From contig OY720100.1 of NCBI GenBank assembly GCA_963082875.1, forward strand, positions 17,446,591 through 17,510,590: DNA of 64,000 nt, read 5' to 3'. Under the pieces are notes generated by a model. The model was not told the origin of the DNA. It was given only the letters and a program-made list of their open reading frames with translations, and made no database searches. Shown piece after piece: positions 1 through 33,400 of this stretch (position 1 is the stretch's first letter; each line of letters starts with the position of its first letter). The position numbers and the translations under genes were made by a program. Source of the DNA: Corella eumyota (lineage: Eukaryota > Chordata > Ascidiacea > Phlebobranchia > Corellidae).

Positions 1-20360
<20,360 letters not shown>

Positions 20361-22088
20361 ATACCTAAACCAAGTGTTTAGATTAAATATATATTCGGTA
20401 GTAGTAAATTGTTTTAATCAAAATTATTATAATTCTGTAATTAATTTAGGCACAGAATTATTTGTTAATATATTTAGTAGTTTTGGGGCAATAATGTAGA
20501 TATGCGAATTACTGAATCGAATAATTAAATTTTTAAAATTTTTAATGTAAATATGATTTTTTCGTCGTTGGTAGCAACATTATTATTCCTAAAGCTGTAC
20601 TTTGTGATTTAAATTAAACTGATATCCCAATATAGTTTTTTTTATTTCCGAGATTTTTATTTGATATATAAAATCGCTGCTTTAAGCTGTTGTTTCGTAT
20701 TTCATAGTACTATATTTAAAATGACAGGAGTTTATAAGGAAAGTATTGTACAATAGAATTCTGGTAAAGCTGTTTCAAGCGTCATGAGGTAATTTTTCTG
20801 GGGTTGGCTATAACCTTAATCAAATATAAGTAAGTTTAAGATTAGACAGCTCACAAACATAATTGTTGTTTAAACAAAGGAAATATATGGAAAATATTGC
20901 AGGTTTTATAAGTAAATTCTACAAATTATGGTCACAAAAACTACGTTGGTAATATTTGATTTATGCCGACATCTCACTTTTACCAGCAGCATGGTGGAGT
21001 TCTTGAAACATTTTTTTCATCACATAAAGTTGTAGGTTCAATCCTCACTGCTTTCATGCTGCAACGCTCTTACGTAAAGGCAGGTATACACGGAACGTAA
21101 AACGCGCGAAGCAAAATTAAGAAACACTAATAAAGCTATTGTTGCGCTTTTTCTACATATCTGAAAAATAGAAGTTTTCTAAACAGATTTTTCTTTTGGA
21201 TAACTCAATTTATAAAATTATACAGGGTACCACAAATGGCATGATATAAAGTAAGGTCAGCTTTGGTTTAATTTAAAGTTAAATCAGTTGTTAGGTTTAA
21301 AAGGAGAGGCCTCCCAGTACATGGAGGCCTTTCTAAAGGTTAAGTATAACTGAAACAGAAATAATTATAAGGTTGAAAGGTTTATTAGGTTATATAGATT
21401 TAGATTTAATAGAAGCATAGTTTTACTGATCGTTGTAGATTGCTTAGAACTGTTGAGTTTGCTGGCTTGAGGTATACGCTGTTTAGTTATTTTAAAGTTA
21501 GTAAAATTATAGAGGATAAAGTTAATATGTCAGTTACTTAGCAACTAGAAATGTCAAAGGTCACTGCGTATTGTAAACAAAATTGTTTTGTTTGTGTGAA
21601 ATTGTTTAGAAACATAAAAAAAATCATTTTGCAACTTTATAAAGGTTTTATATTTATAAAACTTTGCTGTTTAACAAATTAGTTTGTTACTAAGTAAATA
21701 AACGTCAAAAAGTTTATAAAACCGGCACTTTGGTACTTTTTCTGGTTTTTAAATTTTTGATTTTGTTTATGATTAAAATATTGGTAATTAACAATTTCTC
21801 TTAATATTGGAAGTATAATTTTTTTCAATACTTAAATGTTGTTTAAAAGTGTAAAAAATGTGTTAAATTAAAGTTTAATAAGTTGTTATTCTTATGGTAC
21901 CAAAAAATTGTGCCGAAAATGAGGTGCCGCATTCCAATAAAATATAAAAGTTTTTGCAAAGTTTAAAGAAGTGTGAAAGTAGTTTCTCTTATAAATTTTA
22001 ACTTTAAATTGTGTTAAAGACGGAATCAAGATATTTAGAATGTTATAATTAGGTTAGAACTTTAAATATTAAAAAATATAAAGTTAAA
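20361..22088. other. Intergenic, GH1 gene to CCDC92
   Basis: AT-rich, with no ORF that looks coding. It holds the 3' UTR of the GH1 gene, a truncated SINE copy (20984-21082) and a short GC-richer stretch around 21306-21335 with the inverted repeat GGAGGCCTCC. Downstream of that lies a G/T-biased stretch (21340-21560). The CCDC92 promoter must lie in the last few hundred bases, but I see no TATA box I would defend. Confidence 0.5.
20984..21082 (+). repeat. SINE fragment, tRNA-like head
   Basis: Head CAGCAGCATGGTGGAGTTCT and B-box-like GGTTCAATCCTC, ending after CTCTTACGTAAAGG. Confidence 0.75.
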
Positions 22089-24004
22089 ATGGCCTCCCCT
22101 TCATACCAGACACTTCAAACTCAGTTACAATCGGCTAGAAAGTCGATTTTGTTCATGGAAACTCAACATGCGAGCACTTTAAAAGGGTTGCACAAAGAAA
22201 TACAAAATCTTCAAAAAAAATGCTCAGGTAAATTTTAATTATAAATTTTTTGTAAACAACTTGGTTTATTTAATTATTTTTTTATAGGCTATAAAAATGT
22301 TATTCTTTTTTGTTTTTTTGTATATATTTTTATCTTCAATGTGGAAAAGTCGAATGCGCGACTTAAACATAGAGTAGCATCAGTTACTCTGACCCAATCG
22401 CGAGTTGACTGTGGCAGTTTGGGATATTATATGGATTATAATTGCCTAATAATTAAGCTGCTGATTAGGTGCTGGCTCAGCAGAAGTTCATACCGATTAT
22501 AGTGATTTGCTTAAGGGCACTTCAGCATGAGGTCAGTGGGGATTGAATCCACAACCTCATGTGTGGTGTAGCAAGTGTTCTTACCACTACACCACGCTGC
22601 CGGGTATAATTCATTTTATATGGCACTTTAGAATTAGGTGTTAAGGATACTTACACACTGTACATTAAATTTAAACCAAAAAAGTCTGGATGAAACACAA
22701 TTCTAACATATTTTAATAGGGGTGGAAAATCAGCTAAATCATTTCTTACCAACAAAACAAAATACTGCTTTAAATTTATTAAGATTTATTATTGTTTATA
22801 TTTGGCATCATGTCTACTTTTAGTTTGTATTTTTTTAACTTATGGTTTTAAATTTTTAGATTTAACTTTTAATTTGGCAATGAGGGGAGAGGACACATCT
22901 CAAGGCGGTAAAAACTTATTTTTTACTTTATTTTCTGTGAATTAAAATGTTGATGATGGTCGCTTGTACTTTGGTTATAAAGATTACAATAATTTGTTGT
23001 ATAATATTTGTTTATACTAAGCTTGTTATTTTGTTTTGGCATCAAAACAAACCAGATTATTCTACTGATGTTTGTACTCATTTGGTCAGGGAAAAAAATG
23101 TTAAATTCTGATATTTTTAATATTGATAAAACCTCTTTTTTATTCACAGACCAAACCAAACAATCCCAACTTGAAGCTGACATTGTGGAACTTACAAACG
23201 AGAAATTATGTTTGGTTCACGAGGTGGAAAAGAGGGACCGACAACTCGTTCAAATTGAGGAACAAGTTGGGAAAAAGGAAATGGAATATATTAATGAAAT
23301 CAAGGTAGAAACTTTTATATTTAAATGTTTACTATGTTATCCACCTGTGATGTGTTTTTTGTGGCTAAAGTTTGTGTAATAGCACATTTGATTTACTGTG
23401 TGTTGTTAATATCTTACCTATTTTTTGGCCTTTAAATCTTTTGTCTAACTTGACGATTTAAATTATTATTAAGGTTAAAAATCGAAAGATTTCAGCCTTG
23501 ATATTAGAACTTGACAACCGCTCGTCAAATGTTGCTTATTTAACTGCTCAACTTCATCAAACCCACTCTAAACTTCACAGTTTAAACCAAACTAAATTAT
23601 TCACCCCTAAACCCCCTTCATCGAGTGAGAATCGATCAACTTCGAGGAACTCACGTCGTCACTCAAGATCCATCGACAACGAAGCTCGAAAATCTTTAAG
23701 CCGGGAGTCCCAAGATCAAATCCCAACCCCCGATAATAGAAAAACAAATTCCTGGTTTGAACCCGGCGTTATGCCTGACCCCACCCCATTTTTAAATGCG
23801 GGTGAGGCCCAAAATGAACCAGTTCTTTTACCCCGGCCGCCTTCAGTTCTACCCCCGATATATCACCCTAGTTCTGAGCCAATGAGGTTGCGTTCTAATA
23901 TTAATATCTCAACTGGTAGGCAGGATAGGATAAATGTGAATCAGGTTAAAAACTTGTCGTTAGATCAGAAAATGTCGCATAAAAGTCAGGTGCCTGAGAC
24001 TTAA
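22089..24004 (+). CDS. CCDC92: CCDC92-like coiled-coil protein
   Basis: Four exons, 22089-22227, 22860-22917, 23150-23304 and 23474-24004, join in phase to about 293 residues. The N-terminus (LQTQLQSARKSILFMETQHA, then STLKGLHKEIQNLQKKC) matches the CCDC92 N-terminal coiled coil. The middle has LDNRSSNVAYLTAQLHQTHS, and the tail has MPDPTPFL; both are hallmark segments of vertebrate CCDC92. Between them lies a Ser/Arg/Pro-rich low-complexity stretch. CCDC92 is a small coiled-coil protein reported at centrosomes and cilia; the role here is inferred from that similarity. The ATG at 22089 is the first in frame with the conserved start. The first intron contains a full SINE copy. Identification is from remembered family motifs, not a search. 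Confidence 0.85.
22316..22605 (-). repeat. tRNA-derived SINE, full length
   Basis: About 290 bp, in CCDC92 intron 1. One of the best-preserved copies, with complete head and tail. Confidence 0.88.
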
Positions 24005-24092
24005 GTTTAAAAAGGTTTTTTTGATGTGCTTGGTGCCTTTATTTTTGCTTGTTTGTTATCATTTCAAAGTAATAGAACATTACCTGACAGCA

Positions 24093-24098
24093 AATAAA
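24093..24098 (+). terminator. Polyadenylation signal AATAAA of CCDC92
   Basis: Canonical AATAAA 89 bp after the CCDC92 stop codon, followed by a T-rich stretch. Position fits a short 3' UTR. Confidence 0.55.
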
Positions 24099-27000
24099 GT
24101 TTTTTAAAAATTAGTATTTTGTAATTAAGACAAAATCAAATTAATTTAAAGTAGACTGTTGTGTACTGCCCTTGTTTTAAGTTTCATTGATGTTGTTTTA
24201 CCTATAGTGTGTTAATAAAACTTGTTAAAAAATATTTTATTCATAATTTTACTCTCAATATCGGATACAAAATAGTAATTTAAACCAAATATAGGACAAC
24301 GCCTACTCTATATACTGCTGGCAAATACAGTACATGCGAATTTAATGTAGCCTTAATAAATAATTAATCATTTTAAAATTTCCAGTAAATAGGGTTTTAT
24401 ATTGTCACAAGAATTGACTTTAAAGTAAATATGATTTTAATTCTTTGTGTTTTGGATTGTCATAAAAGTTAAAGTTGTTTAAATCTTTGTTAAAACTTCA
24501 GGATATTATATTTCACTTGACAATAAGAAAATATAAGGTTTCAGTTTAGGTTTCACAATTGTATCACCTGAACATATGGTTATCATGTTTTTTGTTCAAT
24601 ATAAAACATAAAAGTCAAAGGTTTAAAAGGGTTTTTACTTTGGCTTAGTCAATTTTGTTGATAGCTTCAGTTCAACATAAATTATTTTTTACGGAGATCG
24701 TAAATATTTTCATCCGTAAGGTGGCGTGCCAGAGCAGACTTTTACATTCGATCGAATTCATTTTTTAGATCGTGGTTTTTAACAATTTCTGCTTAATTAC
24801 TGCATTTAAAGTATTTAAAAATTGACTTAGATATTTTATTTGTTTATTATTAATAAAAAAAAACAATTTATGATTTTTACTCTTTTTATTTTTATATATT
24901 AATTACCTTTTGTTTTATATATTATCATCCTAAAATAAGTACACGCGCATCTTCCAAACCTTTTCAAAATCGAACGAGTTCTATTTAAATAGGGTTGGTC
25001 AATAAATAATTTTAATTTAATATGAGAGCATTATAAAAATTCCAGTGTTTTATGTTTCGAGGATTTATGAGTTTGGTGCCAGTACCTGAGTTGCATTATA
25101 TTGACATAGTGCAGCTTTAAAAGGTAGTTGTGTGGGTGGCTTAATAAACAAAAGGAAATACAGCATTTTAAGCATGGTTTTAACTATACAGTTGGAAAGG
25201 ATGGTATATATTTAGAATTAAATATATTAGAAAGGTTAAATGTAGTTGGTGGAATAATATTTAGTTAAATATACATCGTAGTTTAAAAGTTAGTTAGAAA
25301 AAGTCAAAGTTTATCTCAATTTTTGTTGTTTTTTTGTTTGTTTTTATACTGTTTGTATATATTGGATTTAGTTGAGTGAATTAAGAATCAAATATATATT
25401 TTAAATACTACCAGTGGTCTAATATTGTAATAAGTATTAGTTAGTACACGTAAAATTTAATATAAATTGGTTAAAACTTATTTATAATTTAAAACATAAA
25501 CGTTAACTACATAATTGTGGTAAATGTGGATTTTCTGGGTTAAATTTAAAACTATTGTTATGTGACTAACTTAATAAACTAGAGATAGTTTAATATAATG
25601 ATAAAATTATAAGTCAAACTAAAGAGAAGTTAATAGTTTTGTATTTTTGATGCTGTTTAAAAAATACAGAATAGTCTTGATTTAAAATACATTTAAAAAA
25701 TTGATTTAAAAAATTGATAAAAATACAAAATATCGTAAAAAATTTCATTTTTTGAACAAGTTTTCGGTATGTTTGTTAACTAAACAAAGCTTTATAGTTT
25801 AAAATAATTGTTTAAATGTTAATTTTGTTACTTAAAAGTGCTTTTTACCGATTAGGTGTTATTATACTTCATTATATTTATGAATAAAACATAAATATGT
25901 TACAAAGTCCAATTAAAATACGTTAAAACCCACGAAATATTTGTAATTATAAATTTCCCTTGCCGGGTATGCGTGCTAGCTTATAGCCTGGTTGTTAAAT
26001 AATATTTGCACTTATACCTTGATCAAATAACACATGATATTAATTGATGCAGTTTTGTTATGTCATTGAATTTGATGAACTCTTAACTAAAGTATTCATA
26101 AAGGTCATTTATACTTGCTTTTTTGCACTAATTTAAAGTAAATTGCAGTCTTAAACATTAAATTGCTTATTTTTCGTTTATTTAAGAATAAATTTTCTAT
26201 AAATTTAACTTTAAAAATGGTAGACAAATATTTTTAAACGGAAATCAAATTTTTAGGCGGGAAAAAATGTTTAAAAAATTTAAACAAAACCCGATAATTT
26301 AAAAGAAATTAACATCACAATCACTTCCTTGTGACGTAGAAATCGTCACAATCCTTCTTAGAATCCCAAGTTTTAACCAAAAATTGCAAAGTCATTTTAT
26401 TCAACTTTAAGTTAATTCTTATCCTAACTATAACAACTAGAAGGCTAATAAGCGATCTGTTTTGTGTAAAGTGACACTTTCCACTAATTAGTTGTTTAAT
26501 AATTAGTTTAAACCGCCCACATCCAAAACTGGAGACCCTAATTTAAAGCACACCACTCCTTATACAGTTTGTTAATGAGTTGTATTTTGATTGTCTATTA
26601 TATTCTAGAAGGTGCTGGCTTGTAGTCGGTACTTGGTTGAAATCTGGTGTCTGTCGCACCAAATTTTTGGGGATTTTTTTAGCTCCAATAATTAACAATA
26701 AAATTTATTTTTATTTTTACCAAATGTTTATTTTAAAATTTAAATTAAAAACTTTAAAATTAAATAAAAGTTTAAATTAAACCCGAATTCGGAAACCAAG
26801 AAATATTAAAATCGTAAAATTATTAATTTTATATTTATTACAAATTGAAGGAGTTATTGTCGCTAATTATTCAACCGTGAATTGTTATTAATTATGACGT
26901 AACAATGAGTATTATTAAAACGTCTTTTATTCGAAGTCGAAAATTTTCTTAAACATCTGGAAAACGAAATCCCATCAATCGATTCCGACGCATCAGATTG

Positions 27001-27558
27001 TGACGTCATAGACCTATATTTAAAGGTTTGATTGTTTGCACAATTGAAATGTCGCGACGTAAATTCACACAACTATTATCACGCAATAATTACAGTTCTG
27101 TGACGTCATATTGATTTGAATTTTTATTGTTATGGTTTAAGCAAATAATAAATCGTTTAAAATAATTTAATTAAACAAATTATAACAATGTGTATAAGGG
27201 TTGTTATAGTTATTATTGATTTGGATTTATTTTTGTTTAAAACACGTTTTATCCGTGATTGTGACGTCATCAGTTACGTCAGTAGTTGTTTTAAATTTAG
27301 TTTTGGTCGCGTGGATAATTAATAATATTTTGATGTCAAAATTTAAATATATTATTAAGGTCTTTAATTAATTAATTAAGCTTTTAGTATTTTATATTTT
27401 CTTTTTTTTTGTTCGTTGGTTGTTTCTAGAGTTTATAACGAGATAATAAATCTTTTAAAGTTTTAACGAAAACTCCTTTTAACTTTAACTTTAATGCCGC
27501 ATTTTAATGACAGATTTGTGTCCAAAATTTCGGGAAAAATTAAGATTTTGTGACGTCA
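27001..27558. promoter_or_regulatory. Cluster of four CRE/ATF-type palindromes (TGACGTCA)
   Basis: Exact TGACGTCA at 27001-27008, 27102-27109, 27262-27269 and 27551-27558, with a near copy (TTACGTCA) at about 27274. TGACGTCA is the consensus full site for CREB/ATF bZIP proteins. Four within 560 bp of AT-rich DNA is far above what base composition would give. They lie 2.9-3.5 kb upstream of the FGF ATG. A regulatory function is inference. Confidence 0.5.
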
Positions 27559-29182
27559 CTTGTTCTGTTGTGAATTTTTGGGTTTTCAAAATATTTAAAA
27601 TATTTTATTTTTAATGTAAAGTTTCTGTTAAAATTAAACTTTTCTTCAAAAATAATAAATTAAAAGTTAGTTAAAATATTATGAAATTAAAAATAAAACA
27701 AAAAGTTAATAAATTGTTTAAATATAAACTTTAATTTATTTTGGTTTAAATTTGAAAACATGTTTTTGTGGTGGTAGCCAATAATATTATGGACAATTAT
27801 TTGTAATTAAACTAATTACTAATTTGCTACAAACCTAACTGAACTTTAAAAATTAACAATAAAACTTTGTAATATTTATTTAAACACAAAAAAAAACGAT
27901 AAAATTTAAAAGAGAATTGAAAATTTTTAATAATTAACTTGTTGGGTTTTTAAACTATTAATATTTAGTTAAAACCTATTTCCCTTTACGTGAGAGAAAA
28001 GATGTTTTAGTATTAAACCCAGTATTAGTTGCCTTTAGAAAAGATATTTCTATAAACTGTTATTTTTGCTAAAAATGATAAAGGTTTAAAAGATTTTCTC
28101 TTTAAATTTGACCTGTGACTCAATTTTTTAAATTCTTTTTCATATTTTTTGTTGTTTTTTACTTTCTGTTAAGTAATAGTCGTTTAAGATTCTAGATAAC
28201 AGCAACAATGGATACTTCACAATATGATAAAAATCTTTTTTGATTTTATTTCTACCCCAAATTATTTTTCACATCTGGTTAAAAATGAAAAATTTTATTT
28301 TTAATGTTTTTTTATGTACTTTCTCATTGACACATTCTTCAAAATCACCCATTTATGTTTACCTTTGTGTAATAACTCAAATAAATGTTTTATATTCACT
28401 GCTTATCAGTTTATTGAGCGAGTAAAAATCATTTTCTTTTTACATGTGCGGCATGTTTGATATAGGTGACTGAGCAATAAAATCTCAGTTTGTTTTTCAC
28501 ATTTTTGAAATTTGTCTGCTCTGAAAATCAACAACACACAGAGTGTATTTGATTATAACAAACTCTTAAACGCGAGTGCCTTTAATTGTAGTAATATCGG
28601 CTTAGTTATTACAGATACACTTAATTTAATGTTTACCAAAAATATGCTCAAATTATGAAGTTGTGTATACATTCGTTTATTATAAAAGTAAATTAAAAAA
28701 AAATATCGCATTTTAAAACTGCAAATATAAAATAATATTAGGTTAAATATGGTATGTTAAATATCATTGTATTTCTATGTATTTAACTTATCTTAGCAAG
28801 CATATTTGTGGTTAAGTTTAACATAGTTATTACATCTCTATTGTTTTATGGTTATTTAAATGAGGGATTTTTGCCCAATTTTTTCACTACAATAAAGTTG
28901 TTTAAATTTATTCTTGGTAAAAGGGAGTTCGAATTATGGCACCTGTTTTAGTTGACATGTTTGTTTTATATTCAACATCACTTCATATATTTAACGAATA
29001 AATAAAAGAACATTTTTAGACGGAATTTTAAAAATACCAGAGTTTAAGTTTGACGTAGAAATCATCAAGAAAACTAAAAACAAAGATAACAATACTATTT
29101 AAACTTGTACAGTATAAGACTACATTATATAAGTAGATTCAGCGTTATATATCAGGGATAAAATCAAATAATATTACAAGTT

Positions 29183-29365
29183 TTTTTATTTTTATTTTGG
29201 TTTTTCGCACATTGATAAAAGTAAATAATAAATACGATATACAATTAATATTACAACAATGCGACGGGAAAAAATGACAAAATCAATTTAATGATTTAAA
29301 ACATGCCAAAAGTATTAATGTTTATACAAAGATTTTAAGTATATTATGGCATGGTCACCAAACAA
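29183..29365 (+). repeat. Third repeat family, single arm
   Basis: Differs from the 19836 copy by only a few bases over about 180 bp, so it inserted or converted recently. It is the only recognised dispersed repeat in the FGF upstream interval. Confidence 0.8.
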
Positions 29366-30111
29366 GTTCTATGTGGTAATAGAGAAGTGGGTAAAGCTAT
29401 GAGGTTAACATAATTATATACGCAGCAAAACCAACTTCAAAACATAAATAACAAGAGCAACATTGCATCACCGCGCCGTAACTTACAAGACAGTTGACTT
29501 AAAGTCTATATTTACTTTCCACATACTTTAATGTGGACCATGGTGTAATACCGCCACGCTTATTAATCTTATTAAAGTTATTTATTAAAGAATTACCCGA
29601 AAAATAAAGTTAAAAATTACCTCGTGTGTTTTTGAATAAAAATCTATTTTAAGGTTTTAAAAAATCCGAAGGTTAGATATTTTTTAAATTTTTTAAATCA
29701 GTAGAAATCCACTTTTGTATTAACTGTATTGGTATAATACATCGCGTTTTGCAAAGATTGAGACGCCTGCCCGAAACGCGTGCGTAAAAACGTCAACTAT
29801 GTTTCGCTTTTTGCCTTTTTTTAGACGTTCCCCGCGATATAAAACAACCAGACTGTGCTTATAAGCGACTTACTCTCTGTATGAGTGGTGTAGTAACGAG
29901 TAACGTTTACACTTGTAGCGTGTAGTCTTCATTAATTAGTAAAGTGCGGTATATAAATGAATATAATGGATTTAATAATAATGCAGTGTTAAGGTAGTAA
30001 AGGTTTTGAGACTGTTAGGAAGGTTTTATAATAATGTGGACTATTTTCAATAATTTTTCGTTATAATTTGAATTTAAATTTTTTTGCTAATTTTCGTTAA
30101 ATTCCCCGGAC

Positions 30112-30119
30112 TGACGTCA
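30112..30119. promoter_or_regulatory. TGACGTCA site in the FGF 5' region
   Basis: Exact CRE palindrome about 350 bp upstream of the FGF start codon, in a locally GC-richer stretch (about 30105-30180). It is a plausible promoter-proximal CREB/ATF site; the transcription start is not determinable from sequence. Confidence 0.45.
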
Positions 30120-30458
30120 CGCACCGAGCAAGTCCAGTCTAGTACGCAACATCTTAGCGGGTTACAACGTTTGTTCCAGCCAGAAATTTAAGTTTTTATA
30201 TCGAATTAAAAGCGCTGTGGGATTCCATTGAAAATGGAGTTGTATTGAAATTATTATCAGATCATTATTTTTATGTTTGTCACCGATTTAAGTTCAAGCG
30301 TTCGTAAATCGATATTTGAACAAGTAGTTGATAATATTTTATTTATTTTTAGCATTTCAATTAGAAAACTGTTGTGAATATATTCTGGGTAACGGATTAA
30401 AATAAACGGGAAGCAGTGGGAAGCAAATGCGCGGATTGTTGTAAAACCTTGTTTAAAA

Positions 30459-33400
30459 ATGAGTACAGAATATATTGATAATAACAATTATGAAAAGTGT
30501 CAAAACTTTAATATTTTGAACGAAAAAGCTGAGGATATAAAAACTTACAAACAAATAAGTTCGCACAGAAAAAAGAAAGACAAAATTTACAAGAAAACTT
30601 TTGCAATGCCGAAAATCTTTGAACGTTTTTACAACATGGAATTAACTTTAACAAAACTGATTTTTTTGTTGATTTTGTTTATTGCGATTTCAGTCGAAGC
30701 AGCCCCTGCCAGCAACCCAGGTTCAGACTTGGAAGTTTCAGCACCTCAAAATAAAACAAGTTTAATCGCCAGCCACCAAACAGACGTTCTTGATATCTTA
30801 GCAGAGGACAAGCCAGAGGTTGTTGTCCCTGTTTTAAAACACAAACGAAACGCTGGCAAGAAATCAAAAAAGAATAAAAATAAAAAAAGAAAAAATAACA
30901 GACGGAAGAAAACCAAATCGAAAAACCGACCCAAGAAAAATCGAAAAAACAAAATCTCAAACACAAACTCAAATAACATATTCCCAGGTTTATCGAATAA
31001 AAATATTCATGGTTCGAATCAGAAGCAACCAAAAATGACGTCACCTCGACGTCAGAGGTTGTATAGCAAGATTGGGAACTCGTTTCATTTGGCTGTTTAC
31101 AACAATGGGAAAGTCAAGGGCGAAAAAGCGATTCTGCAAACGAATTACAGTAAGTTTTTTTTATATAAAATTGTTCGTGATAAACAAGTTTAAATTGTGC
31201 TATTTTGTCAGTGGTTAAATTTCAACGGTACGGGAAACTGTCAAAAATCGAAAAATACAAACTAAAAACATAAATTAAATATCACACGTTTAATGAATAT
31301 AAAAACACGCGAATATTTGTAAAATTTTGCGGTTGCAAAAACCTAAAAATAACGCTCAATAGTAATCAATATTTTGGCCAATAAGTCCTCGATTATGATA
31401 ATTGATCGCTTATATGATTGTGGCATGTTAGAGTGTTTCGCAAATCTATCAGACAGTTTCAAATATTGACCGAAGGATCGCTGTTTGATCGAAACTGTTT
31501 TATTCCCCGCCTTTTAAATTGGGTAAGTTAATCATCACAGATTTGTGTCACATTTTTAAAGGAAATTGTCAAACGTCACTGAGTTTACTTTTAAATTTAT
31601 ATCACGTACGAAAGATCTGAAAAACCTACAATTTTTTCATAATTTTTTGCCAGTAATTTTGTAACTTTTTGGCTACTCCTTAAAATTGTTGTAAAAAAGG
31701 TCTTAGGTTCGATTTTAAACCACCCCAATTTTTTTAATATATTTTTGATTTTGGCAAACCTGTCACTCATGTAGAATTGTCGAAAGTAGCAATCAATGTT
31801 ACATTGTCGTAGCTCAAACAAGCAGAAAATAAGTGACTACCACGCGATATCAAAAACTTCTTTATTCTGATTTTTATAAATTTCAATATTTCTATTATTT
31901 ATTTTAAATTAAAAAATCTTAATATATTATATTGAGAAAGTTTGTGAAAATTATAAGAAAAATGTTTCGTTTTTTATACAAATTTCGCGTAAATTACAAG
32001 TTTACGTTTCTGCCGTTTGATCAACTTTACAACCAGTAATCTATCGCGTCAAAACATTGTTAAAACACCTGTTCAAAATATAAGTTTTTGTTCAATAAAT
32101 TACTATCTACCACACGCAATATTTTGTCCAAAATGTTAAAATATTTCGATCGTACGATTTTGTAAACTAAATTTGGGAATTTTTTCGGTATATTTTACAA
32201 GTTTAGACAACTTTTGAGGTTAAAAGGAAATAAAAATTGTAATTTTTAACGGTTTTATGTTGTCAATATTGTCCTGGATTAAACTAAATTTAAAACTCGT
32301 CAAATTCAACTTTTGTGTCTCATTTAATCCTGTGTACATAGCAGTTAAGTCTACAACGACATGCGTGCGAGGAAATAAGTTTGGCCTCGGCGACACGCGA
32401 TCTATTTGGCCGGAACAAATCAATCCCAAGTCGGCCGATGTCGCGTGGAATTAGACTCTACTTAAACTAAGATTAAATTGAAACATTACCCGACCTGGCA
32501 CGTGTCTTCAATTGTGTTAATATTTTGTTGTTTTTTTTCACAAATTTTTTAAAATCGACTGAATTCGTGAAAAAATGACGTCATAAATTAAATGTTTACC
32601 GTTTTCGCCAAGCAACGTTAATTTTAAACAACAAACACAACGATTAAAATCTATTTAAAATATTAATCGATATAAGAACGACAATTTCTGACTTTCAGTT
32701 ATATTTTAGTCACGTGTCAAAATAGAGTTGACGTCACAATCAAAATGTTTTGTTGTTATTAGAAACGTTGAAGGTTTTAAATTTAAGAGTTTCCGATAAA
32801 TTGACATTTTTCGGGATATTTTGGGCAAAATACACAAAACATTGACACTGGATTAAGCTTAAATTGTCACTAACGTAACCATGATATTGAAAATCTAGAA
32901 ATTTATTCGTTCTTTTGTATATAAACAACACACTTGTAGATTTAATATTGAGGATAAATTTAAAAATATTGCAAAATTTGATTTTAATTGCAAAACGATT
33001 GTTCACACAATCGCACCTGTGTTGGTACTTGTGACGTCATAATTCGGCTATTATGAGCAATTAAGTCGACATAATTACCGACTGATTTGTAAAAGTTGAA
33101 GGATAAAAAGCAAATTTGTTTAAAATTTAAGGTTTAAGTTTTTATTGGGGGATAATTTGTAGCAAAATGAGGGTTTTAAACAAAAATTAACAAGTTAAAA
33201 TACGTATAAACCATCAGTTAACCCTAATTATTGGCTTAAAATGTTAAACATTAAAAAAATACGCGTTTAATTAATTTTTTTTTAATTTTTTTTTGTAAAA
33301 TTCCAAATTTAATTCTAAAAAAAAAAAAGAAAAATTTAAAAAACTTTATTTTGAAATCGTCTTCAATAATATTCGCTGTATTGACAAAACTAAGCGTTAA

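Larger units (their letters stand above)
24105..30458. other. Long non-coding interval upstream of the FGF gene
   Basis: About 6.3 kb, very AT-rich and without credible coding exons. The short reading frames at 26580, 26863 (-) and 28240 lack splice context and protein-like composition. It holds no recognisable SINE, one copy of the third repeat family (29183-29365), four TGACGTCA palindromes at 27.0-27.6 kb and one at 30112, just upstream of the FGF start. It is the natural place for FGF cis-regulation. Confidence 0.55.

Noticed and set aside
26863-27072. Minus-strand frame in the FGF upstream region
   Set aside because: Low-complexity Asn/Ser composition, no family resemblance and no splice signals; it overlaps the TGACGTCA cluster.
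30679-31044. Minus-strand open frames opposite FGF exon 1
   Set aside because: They are Phe/Leu-rich antisense shadows of the Lys-rich coding sequence, with no start context or splice sites.
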